NCBI GenBank assembly: GCA_001931905.2
Contig: MSJI02000905.1
Location: 62,001-126,000, forward strand
Length of the DNA: 64,000 bases
Reading direction: 5' to 3'
From: Cladosporium sp. IMV 00045
Lineage: Eukaryota; Ascomycota; Dothideomycetes; Cladosporiales; Cladosporiaceae
The translations under genes were made by a program, and so were the position numbers. Each line of letters opens with the position of its first letter. The stretch's first letter is position 1. The notes below the pieces were generated by a model, which was not told the origin of the DNA, ran no database searches, and saw only the letters and a program-made list of their open reading frames with translations. Positions 42,432-52,284 of this stretch are shown piece by piece.

Positions 42432-45000
42432 GGCTGGGAGTGCGACACAGCTGGATGGATAAGTTTGGTTGCTATGAGGCCGTTAGCGCTGCATGCAGCC
42501 TAGTGGCTCCGGCCGTTGGCGAGCTGTACCGTTGGAGAAGAGGCGGGGAGCGGCTCAATAGTGGCGAGCCATAGCTGTGGTGGGTATCTTATTATGATTA
42601 GAGAGGTATTCAGAAACGAGTGTTGTTGGTGCTGGTGAGAGAGTGTGGTGTGTGGTGTGAGGTGTAACAAATCCTGCGAGAGGAGTGTGAGAAAGCCGGA
42701 AAGTAGGCGGCAGCAGCAATCAAGGAAGAGGCTGCGAGGCTACATGCAATGATGATGAGCAGCTAAGGCAAGCAAGCAAGTGATTCCCTGCCTCCTGGTG
42801 TGTTCCAGTGCGGCGGGACGTTGCAACTAGACACAGCGAGGAGAGATAGGCGCCTTCATAGCTCGCCATAGCTCTCTCCCAAGCCTCTCACCAAATAAAC
42901 GGATTCAGCACATAGACCACTCTTCTCCTCTCCAATCTACTGTATGATGCACAGCTGGACCCACATCTCTGCCAGCCCTGTCGGTGCACTTGGTTGCCCT
43001 GGTGGTTTTGTGTGTGAGCGTAGAGCGTCTACGCCGTTTCACCATGCGCCGCGCCATCCTGCAGCCTCTGTATACATCCGCTCCGCCCTCTTCTCTTTGT
43101 TGCCTCCATTGACTGCCAGTTCTGCTGCTGCTGGTATCCGTGTAGGACATTACTCAGGCGGCCAGGCATAGAAGAAGAAATATTCAATATTCTCCTCTTC
43201 TGCCTGGGATCATCCCAAGCTCCAACCTGGTCGTACTAAAGTGCATGGCCTTGTTTTGAGCCACAGTAAACATTACTCCCCTGCAGCCTTGCCGTCCAAT
43301 CCCTGCTAGACGACGAGCTCTGAGCCACAAAAGTCGTCGTCGGCGCCACTCCTCAGCTTGTTTGCGGGTCCCCATACGCAGCGAAAGGATGCCGAGAATA
43401 CTCAACGCCACTTCGCTCGCCCGCTTTGCCGCGAAGATCTCGATGGTTCAGGCATAGCACGGATCTCTCAGACGTGGCGCAAGCGAGGTACGATCTCGGA
43501 GAGACCATGCTATCCGATTTTGTCTGGGCGTTCGGCGAGTAGTCCGCGTCGATATGACAGGTGAAGCGTGCGTGCGAGAATATCGAGCTCGCGAGCTCTT
43601 ATCCGAGCATGCCCAGTCATCAATTTCCCCATCGAAGCTTGCCAAACTGGTCAAAAAGTTGGCAGAACCTGCAGCCAACGCGCAATGGCACCATCGGCGA
43701 ACGGCCGGTGGCGTACCCGGCATGAATGTTGTTTATCTCTTCCCGCATCATGACGACCCCTCAATCAAGCCAGTCCAGGGCTGCCTCCTGAGCAAATCTA
43801 TCTCCTGTTTACTACACACAGCACCCTACTGAACAACATGATTCGGGCGTATATTCCAGATTCCATATTATTACCATCTGCAGGATCTACCACTTTCGGT
43901 TTATCAAGACCTCTCGGCCACTAGACCCGCACGTGGTCGGGGAGACCAAGGCAAATTTTCCTTGTGCGTTTCGGCGTCGCAGCTTTTAGCGCTGGCGCAA
44001 TTATCTATTATTGCAGGATCGTGTCTGTGATACAAATTGTGACCGGATGGTTGAGCTTTGCGACCGGTATGCAGCATCCTCATCAGATCATTGGGTCGTT
44101 GGCGAGAGGTCTGGGCCTTTTGTTATATGACCGGGCTTGCGGAATGTTGCTCTTCATCAGTGCTCTTATCGTTTCATGGTGAATGTGGCTTCGCTCCTCT
44201 GAAGCCGAGCAACTAGCCATTCTCCACAAACTGTTTGCTTGCCACGATGTCCACTTGATGATGGTTCTAGAGATTAATACAACGCTCGTAAGTGTGTCGA
44301 CGTTAAAAAGAAAGGCTCCTGCGATAACTCGATATAGGCATAGCACAGCAAAGCCTCTGCACTCAATGACGCGGCCGTGGTATCGCGCCGTGATCTTTTC
44401 TTGTATGTCAGTCAAGACGAAAATAACTTTCAGACTGTCATACCATTTACTGCATACAGGACGCTGTGGACTGCGCTGGTCGCCATTGGGTGCTGATGGC
44501 ATCTGTGGTGCGGTTCACAAGGCTGCGCCCTGAAGCTCGAAAGCCGTCGAAAGCTCCAAATTCCACGACACTTCACTTGTGCCAGCACTCCGTCTTCACA
44601 TGCCTGGGCTGTCTGCATCGAGACATCAACCCATCGCACACACGACGGCATCACTACATGTCAATGTATCCGGTACCCAGACACGGAAAAAGAAGGCAAT
44701 CAGCTACACCAGTCCTATGTTAGGACTCATGAACGTCGAAGTCGTGCTTCGGTTGGCAGGCAGTGTATCGTGCGTCTTGAAGGTACCATATTGGGCAACA
44801 CCGCATTGAAGATGTACGACCGCAGGCCACGCAAGACGATCTTGCGCCAGAACAACATGTGGCTGTATATCAATGCCACGCCCTGCGCTACACCCTCACT
44901 CAGACACGCAATGCTGCGCGGCTTTTTGCCTCTAGGATTTCCTTACCTTTGACTCCATGCAACTCGGAAGCCGAATATCACGACTTGACAGTGATTCGAG
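42432..45000. other. Long intergenic region, no gene seen
   Basis: About 2.6 kb: the promoter of the disordered-protein gene, with CT/GA-rich sequence to about 43.2 kb, then DNA with only frames under 140 codons. None shows a domain, signal peptide or splice continuity that I can support. Confidence 0.45.
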
Positions 45001-46938
45001 ATGTCTTCTACGGTCGCCTTCCCTCTGACGCTGATTTCACAGCCAATTCAAACTTTCGCACCCTCCGTGACATACACTTACGACGATGCATTGAACGATG
45101 CACTGGGGCTGAGAACAGGACCAGGCACGAGTCTTTTCATTGACCCTTCTCAGACAAATAATACTTTGTTCCTATGGGAATCTGGATGCATCATTGATGG
45201 CATGAAGGATTGCGGTCTGGCATGTTCATCCTCCGAGGAAGGCTTAAGGGCGCTCTGGAATTCGCCGGATGCCATGTTCACAATGCACAATTGTATGGTG
45301 TATCCAATACTGGCTACAGCTGCAAGCTATGGCTGGCTTGTCGAGAAGCCATCTGGCTTACTAGAGAGATTCAACATCAGCATCAGCGACATGCTGTCGA
45401 AAAATGAGAACCTGTCATTTCCGAAGAGTCCCGAGCCCTGGAAGGCGGTGAACACGTGCATAAAGACGATGTGCAACCTACTGTACGGAACCCGCGCCAA
45501 CGAGAATAACTGTACTATGGATGGGTGGGGTTACAAAACAAGCTACACCTTTGGTGCACAGAGACCACTCTGGAGCCCGACAATGGTCAGTCTTTCCAGT
45601 GACTTTTCTGATTTGCGATCATACGCTGACGTTAGTCGTGCAGACTGGGCGACTCGATTTCTGTAGTATGGGAAGTAATTTGCCCAATCCAGATCTTGGT
45701 GGCCCAGGGGTGAGGAGAGCGCCTTTCAACACATAACGTTAAAGCCTGACCATACCCTTTTCCAGATCTTGATCTCGTGCATTCAACAGGTTGCGATTCT
45801 CATGGCCATGTGGATTTTATTGAGCCTTTTGCCATTCCTGCGCAGAATTCTTCGCGTACTTCGCGGCCGACTTATTGCTTCTGCGGACAACCGACCGAAG
45901 GCACATGACAAGCCCGGCAGACAAATCGTCGCCCTGGTCGTCGCGCTCCAGGAATTTCAGAAGGTTCAGGTCTTCTTTTGCCTGGCGTTGCAAGTCGCAT
46001 TCATTATTGCACTCAATAACGCGACGTTTCTTGATGGGTTCACGATCAAACGACTCTGGGATACTATGGGCGTCATTGCGGTGCTCAGCGTTTCAGGAGT
46101 CTACTCTATCATTATCGGCTTACTCATCTTGCGTAAAAGCAAGGGCCATTTGGAATGGTTCATACTTGCCGTCTCCCTGATATGTATTGTCATATCATCC
46201 GCTATATGGTACACCTCGATGCACGTCAAGATCAGTCAATTGCGCCAATCCGACTTCAATCCACCCGAGTGTGGCGGGATCAACCCAATGCAATATTGTC
46301 TTTCGTCTGCCGACGAAAAGTTGAAAGAGGCCGTTACTGAGAAATTCAGCGTATTCTACCAATGGACATCAGCTGGTCCGCTCTTTGTTGCACTCGCCTT
46401 GGCAATGGAGAGAGTTTTCCCAATTACAACTTGGCCACTCCCAGCGTTCATCTCCAAGGCCATCAAATGGACTTTGATCTCAATAGCTCTCTTTTTCGCT
46501 GAAGTATGGCTTTTGTGGGGCAATGTCAGTATGCTGATTGGTCTGGTTTATGTGTGGATCAACAAAGATATTGTAGAGATGGTCTGGACGCTTGGGCAGG
46601 TCATTAGCGCTGGGATATTCATACCAGTGTTCCTCGAGTGGCTGTATATTGCAATCTGTAAGTGCTCTTCCAAATATCGTCATTCAACACAGACATACTA
46701 AACCGAGGTCACAGGGGGCGTCGAGTCCGGCATCAGCATTCGCCTGCCACCCGGTTATGAAGTCGTTCCCGCGAAAACACACATTATCTCACCACATCCT
46801 GCGGACACCAGCCAGGCGAACGTGGCTCTCGACGAGAATCGCTCAAGCAACGTGACCTTGTCAACGTACGAGCTCCTTCCGAGTCCATACGAGGGAGACC
46901 ATCGCGTTGCACGCGCAAACGCGTGGTCGCCGGCTTGA
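45001..46938 (+). CDS. Multi-pass membrane protein with Cys-containing N-terminal domain
   Basis: Four exons: 45001-45585, 45644-45709, 45766-46657 and 46715-46938. They give 588 residues with the frame kept across GT-AG introns. Residues 1-215 are hydrophilic with several Cys (GCIIDGMKDCGLAC, TCIKTMCNLLYG, NNCTMDG) and N-glycosylation sequons, so this part probably faces outside. About seven hydrophobic helices follow, from ISCIQQVAILMAMWILLSLL to GQVISAGIFIPVFLEWLYIA. A cytoplasmic tail (SIRLPPGYEVVPAKTHI and on) ends the protein. I do not recognise the family. A receptor-like or channel-like role is conceivable but unproven. It is convergent with the RidA gene. Confidence 0.72.
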
Positions 46939-47353
46939 GCACGTTGCAAGAAGTCGAGCGGCAGTGGCTGAAAGGCTTCAGGATCTCTCCAGGGGGTCTT
47001 GAGGGAATGGACTCAGTTTTGGCTTTGATCCACAGCACACGAAACGAGACGGATATCAATGAGACGCTGTACCGCTTATCAGGCGTATATAGGGGTGTTT
47101 CTTTTTAGCGAGGGAATGATCAACAAACAAAACATATTGATGATATGTGATTGGTGCTGAGCTCTGTGAAGATCAAATAAGTTTCCATCACAAGTCTAAT
47201 GCGCGAAAGCGCTTACTGGCGTAAACATTGACTGCAACATGTCCGTCTGATGCTTCATTATTGCCATGACTTATGGTTCACAAGACGGAATCTTTAGAGC
47301 CTGGTCTCTATCCACGGCTGTATTGATCGAAAAGTCGAGTATACGAGATACGA
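46939..47353. other. Intergenic between convergent genes
   Basis: 415 bases of shared 3' sequence. No gene seen. Confidence 0.5.
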
Positions 47354-47892
47354 CTACAACTTCGATTCCCTCGAAGCAACCTGCAAAGCGACACATTTGA
47401 TCTCCACACTTGCGTTCTCGGGAAGCGTTTTGACGGCAACGCAACTGCAAGTTCCAATTGTCAAAGTCAGCAAACATGATAACTCGAAGTTCGATCGGTT
47501 TAGAGAAAAGCACTCACGTCCTCGCAGGCTTATGTCCATTCCCTCCCCAGTACTTCGCATAAGCATTGTTCATCTTCGCAAAATCCGCAATGTCGCTAAG
47601 GAAGACGTTCACCTCAATGGCGGACTCTAGGCTCGAGCCCGCTTCTTCGAGCACGGCATTTATATTTGCGATGCATTGGTGCTAAGCTGTGGTATTAGCG
47701 GTGCGTGCAAAGAGGAGTTGACTTGAAACTTACGGTGCAAGCCTCAACATCACCTTCGATGAGCTTGTTCGTTGAGGGGCTTTTGGGCAGCTGACCAGAG
47801 CAGAAGACCAAATTGTTGGCCACGATCGCTTGGCTGTAGACTGGTCGGGGCGCCGGGGCTTTTTTTTTTGTGAAGATTGGTTTGAGAGACAT
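47354..47892 (-). CDS. RidA-family imine deaminase with SKL peroxisomal signal
   Basis: Three exons: 47734-47892, 47518-47681 and 47354-47444. They give 137 residues, the normal RidA length. Introns 47682-47733 and 47445-47517 have GTAAGT and GTGAGT donors. RidA proteins hydrolyse reactive enamine/imine intermediates to keto acids and ammonia. Family landmarks are PVYSQAIVANNLVFCSGQLP, NINAVLEEAGSSLESAIEV, FLSDIADFAKMNNAYAKYWG and the catalytic-Arg segment GHKPARTCVAVKTLP. The C-terminal tripeptide SKL is a canonical PTS1, unlike the usual cytosolic or mitochondrial paralogues. An A10 run codes for KKK near residue 10. It is transcribed divergently from the D-amino-acid oxidase gene. Confidence 0.88.
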
Positions 47893-48372
47893 CTTTGTGG
47901 AATCACATGTAATCTCCAGAATCGAGTGGAATGTTGAGCATAGTGCAATAAGAGTCAGGATTGCAGCTTTCCCACCGATTGGTTCTCTTTTAATACTTCG
48001 CTTGTATACGCAGACGGACTTGGAAGTCCGTCGTGTGGATCCTTTGGCATCCACACGGCGTGGGCCGACGTGGTTTAGAGTTACAGTAGTGCCGGAGACG
48101 GAACTCCGTCTATTAGTATACCATCATTCATTTGTAGACAATTCTGCCCTAGAGGTACGATGGCATTCGATCGGTTCATCTTCTATCTTCATGCTGCGAG
48201 TTTCGTAAGAGTTGATAGTCAGTCGTGCCCAAGCTTCCGAACTTACCCATGCCTTTGCTGAGAAGGGCCTTTCGACCAAGTGATAAAAGTAGCACATGTC
48301 CTCAGGGAAAGACTATTGAACGCATTCCGTTACTCGCATCAATACAGCTCCATATCCCTCTAACGTCCCAAG
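47893..48372. promoter_or_regulatory. Shared RidA/D-amino-acid oxidase promoter with three hairpins
   Basis: 480 bases between divergent starts. Perfect inverted repeats lie at 48013-48032 (GACGGACTT/AAGTCCGTC), 48032-48057 (CGTGTGGAT/ATCCACACG) and 48096-48111 (AGACGGA/TCCGTCT). The first and third contain inverted CGG/CCG triplets spaced by 10 and 4 bases, the half-sites used by many Zn2Cys6 regulators. Confidence 0.6.
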
Positions 48373-49666
48373 ATGTCTTCCGCTCGCCATGTAGCCGTCA
48401 TTGGGTTCGTTGGATCCAGATAACCTCTCCATCATGGAACTGACTAATATCATCCAGAGCAGGCGTCACTGGCTTAACTACAGCCATGTTGCTGGCGCAA
48501 GCAGGCTACAAAGTCACCATCATTGCTGAACATTACCCCGGCGACTCGTCAAAAGTCTACGCCTCGCCATGGTACGGTTCACGTGATTTCTCGTACCCGT
48601 GTCATCTCGCTATCATGTGCTGACTACAAAAGGGCCGGCGCTCACTGGAGAACTTCAGCGACTTCTTCTGAGATAGAGCTGTGTGATTGGGACGTCCAGA
48701 CCTACCATTGGTGGGTGGACATAATGAATGAGGAACGTATGCGCCCTAGCCTTCCGCGGTCGTCTCTGAAAGTAAGTTCTGTTGTATTTGCTTGCTGGTA
48801 GCGTCTTCTGACAGGTCGCTGCACAGATGCAAGACTCTTACGGCTTCTACGACGAGGAGCCAAGCGAGAAAGAATGGTGGGCTCCTCATGTCCAGCAGTT
48901 TCGAGAGTTGCCGCTGTCCGACGGAGAGATTGTGACCATCAATTCTGGACAATCGGGCACAATGCCAGAAGTGACATATGGTGAGCTTCATCGGGCCATG
49001 TCACTTGACTCGTTGCAGTATATCAAGTGGCTGCAGAAGAAGGCTGCTTCGCATGGCGTGCACTTCCTGAAGTCATCTCTACCGAACGACAAGGGACTGC
49101 AAAAGATACTCGAAGGTGCACAGGTAGCTCTGAGCAACAGCCACCGGGGTGCAGCAGACGCATTCGTGAATGCCACAGGCCTATCTGCAGGGGAACTGTG
49201 CAATGATCCGAAGGTACACCCGATCAAAGGCCAGACCGTTTTGGTCAAAGGGGAGGCAAAAGCAACAAGGACACGGATAGGTGCAGACTATATCGCCTAC
49301 TGCATCCCACGACCAGGGTCAGGTACGACCATTCTAGGAGGTACGAAAGTAAAAGAGGACTGGAGCACAAATGTCGATGACGAGACGACCAAAAACATCC
49401 TTGAGAGGCTTGACAAGATTGCACCAGAGTTGAAGACAGCAGCTGATGGTGGGTTTGAGGTCATCAGCGTGCAGTGTGGATTACGCCCAGGACGCACAGG
49501 AGGACCACGAGTTGAGATGGAGGCCGTGGGTGAGCACAATGTTGTGCATTCGTATGGTCATGGCAGTGGAGGGTTCCAGAACTCTGTTGGATCCGCCAGG
49601 AAGGTAGTACAGCTGATTGAGAGCAGTATTGGTGAGCCGATGAAAGTGATCAAGGCGAAGATGTGA
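48373..49666 (+). CDS. D-amino-acid oxidase, probably peroxisomal
   Basis: Four exons: 48373-48404, 48458-48571, 48633-48771 and 48827-49666. They give 374 residues. The enzyme oxidises D-amino acids with FAD and O2 to imino acids and H2O2. The FAD-binding start is HVAVIGAGVTGLTTAMLLAQ, split by intron 1. Other family landmarks are ASPWAGAHWR (rebuilt across intron 2), AYCIPRPGSGTTILGG, the active-site Arg region QCGLRPGRTGGPRVE, and the signature VVHSYGHGSGGFQNSVGSA. The C terminus AKM fits the PTS1 consensus. At intron 3 a second in-frame acceptor would add VAAQ. D-aspartate oxidase is the main alternative. It is paired with RidA, which would remove the imine product. Confidence 0.9.
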
Positions 49667-50067
49667 GCGGCATCTGGCATGGATGTATGCAGGCTCCCAC
49701 TGTGAGAGAAGATAGACCCAGACTGGATGTATGCGAATTACTTATTTGAACATTTTGCATGAACATGACAAGCCTGATTAGCCCATATTGATTTGAAAGC
49801 GTGAGAAGGAGTCATGTCGGTTGGGTCAAGGGTAATTGTTCAAGTGAAGGTGAAAACAAGGAAGTCGGACTACCGTACCTTTCATCACGATCCATCAGCG
49901 CTGACACTCGATCGTGCTGTATTGTACGCCTAAGCTCAAAACAAGAGGCACTCTCGCGCGGCACCTCACCTCCAAGACAATCCCCAGTAGATCCTCGATC
50001 ACCATCACTCGGTGTTCATTCACGACAAGCATCGGAATGATAGGTTGACGACGCAGTCTTGAACTGC
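49667..50067. promoter_or_regulatory. Spacer before the Zn2Cys6 regulator gene
   Basis: 401 bases between two genes on the same strand. No gene seen. Confidence 0.45.
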
Positions 50068-52053
50068 ATGATGATGAACACCGATAAAACGCCTCAGAAG
50101 AAGCTCTCGTGAGTCGTGCCATCCTGCTCCTCGCGTCTTCTCGCTCTAACATCATTGCGTTCAGCTGCAAACGATGTCAACATCGCAAGGTGACACTCAT
50201 CCGTCGAGAACTATTGCCTTGTCACATGTGCTGATGCTGACTGGTGTTCATTCAAGTCGAGATGCTCACGCACGTTTCCTTGTGCCAACTGCAGCACAGC
50301 CAACGCAAATTGCGAGTACAAACCAATAGACAAGAAGCGAGCACCCGCTTCTTCTGACTATGCTGCCAGCTTGGAGCGGCGAGTGCAGTCCTTGGAACGT
50401 TTCATTGGCGAACTTCGAAATGCCCCAGCACCGAATCGTGATGCAATGCTCCAGGCTTTTTGTGAAACTGAGCCATTGACTTCCTCAAGCATTCCGGAAC
50501 AAGAAACACCGTTTGGCCAAAACGACATTGCTCGAGGGTATTTGTGCCCTGGGAACCAAAGCAATGTCATCTTTCAGGGTCCCACAAGCATTCTTCGAGG
50601 CAATGCTTCTTTTGAAAGAGCTGATGTAACACATAACGCACAACTTGCAGACCTTGCCTTGCCACAGGCGGCTTCCGATTTCGAGCACGTTGCCGGCCAT
50701 TTCGGAATTGATTTGAACAGTACTGCTATCACGGGTGGACTACAAAATTTCTTCAAGTGGCAGTATCCTCAATTCATGTTCATTTACCGCGAGGCGTTCC
50801 TCAGAGACCATTTTGGGAGTCGGAAAGAATGCAAATATTGGTCGCCTGCGCTTCTGATGTCAGTATGTGCATTAGGATTACTGATGTCCGAAGACGACAA
50901 CGAGAGGGACATGGCGGCTCGGTGCTTTCTCGCTGCAGAGAGCATCACAATAGTCGCAGGTTCTGCCGGATCCTCGCTCGTGCTCGTTCAGAGTTTCTTG
51001 TGTCTTGCCTTCTTCGAGATTGGCCGAGGAAACCTTTCCAAAGGGTGGTCGCTCTCAGGTAAGTGCCAGCCAGGCGAAAGATTAGGTATTCTAGGGACTG
51101 ATTTGCAAGGCATCGCTTTCCGAATGTCACAGGATCTAGGCCTTCACAGAGATCCGATGCATTGGATTATGGACAACACGACACTGCCGCATTCTGAGGA
51201 CATCGAGATCCGGCGGCGAATGTACTGGGGCTGTTATAATTCAGACAAGCTCATAAGTCTCATTCTTGGTAGACCGGTACAGCTAACATACAATGCCGCA
51301 CATGTCGAGCTACTGAATATCATCCCGTGAGACTCGCCTCAACTGACGCTCCCGTACGAATGGCTAACGTGGATAGTGACGGTCCTCACATGGAATCTTG
51401 GAGACCTGCTGGCTTTGACATGAACCCATTCGGTAGCATTGGCGTGCACTCCAACATACCTTATCTCAGACAGCAAATACGGCTTTCCAGGGTTATCGAG
51501 AGTATGATGGAGACTGTTTTCTCACCACAATTGAGCTCCGACCTACAAACGCTAGATACACACCTCGATCAACTGAATCTGGAGCTTTGTCGCTGGAAAG
51601 AACAACTGCCAGACTTTGCGAAGTTTGGTCCCAAGGCAAAACTTGGACCTTATCCGGTTCCTGGTGTGACCGGTCTACAGTGAGTAACGAGCATGCTCTC
51701 ATCGCTCGATTGGGATACTGATATTACTATAAAGCTTGTTGTTCCACAGTATTCGTATCGCTCTCAACCTCGATCGTGCCACTACAGACGACCAGAGTTC
51801 CGTCCTAGCGGTTTGTCGCCAGCATTGCGGCTCTTCTGCCAAAGAGATAACCGATCTCATTCGAATTTGTCGTCTCAATTTTGGGCTGCAACACTCGTCA
51901 CTAGTCTTGGTGTATGCCGCTACGCAAGCTCTTCGTGCTGTCAGGGCTTTCGGCATTGCCGAGCAGTATGAGAGCCTGGTTGAAGTGCTGACACAAAGCT
52001 CCAAGTCATGGAGCTTGGCCAATCAGGTACTTGATCATACACCAGAACCATAA
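50068..52053 (+). CDS. Zn(II)2Cys6 transcription factor
   Basis: Six exons: 50068-50108, 50165-50189, 50257-51058, 51110-51326, 51377-51679 and 51750-52053. They give 563 residues. The zinc cluster is assembled across two introns as CKRCQHRK plus SRCSRTFPCANC and STANANC, spacing CX2CX6CX5CX2CX6C. It is followed by a basic linker and a short coiled coil (LERRVQSLERFIGEL). The fungal-specific regulatory domain is visible in the middle (FRMSQDLGLHRDP, RRRMYWGCYNSDKL, LILGRPVQL). Such proteins bind CGG triplets. Its closest neighbour is the D-amino-acid oxidase gene, whose promoter carries inverted CGG/CCG sites, so it is a candidate local regulator (inference). Confidence 0.87.
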
Positions 52054-52284
52054 GGCTAGTCATGGTTGTTGCGCACCTCTTGCGGGATAGTGAAAGAATC
52101 AGCAGACTCAGAACAAAGAGTTGGAAGCCCAATGCCGCTCTTGCTCATCTCTCAGATGCGTCACATTTCGCCAACTCCCATCCCAGTCGTAATCTGGCCA
52201 TCCATCGGGTCTTGCTTCCCCATGCACCGGAAATCTTGCCCTTGAAATAGGAACATCATTGGAGTTTGATCCATACATACGACT

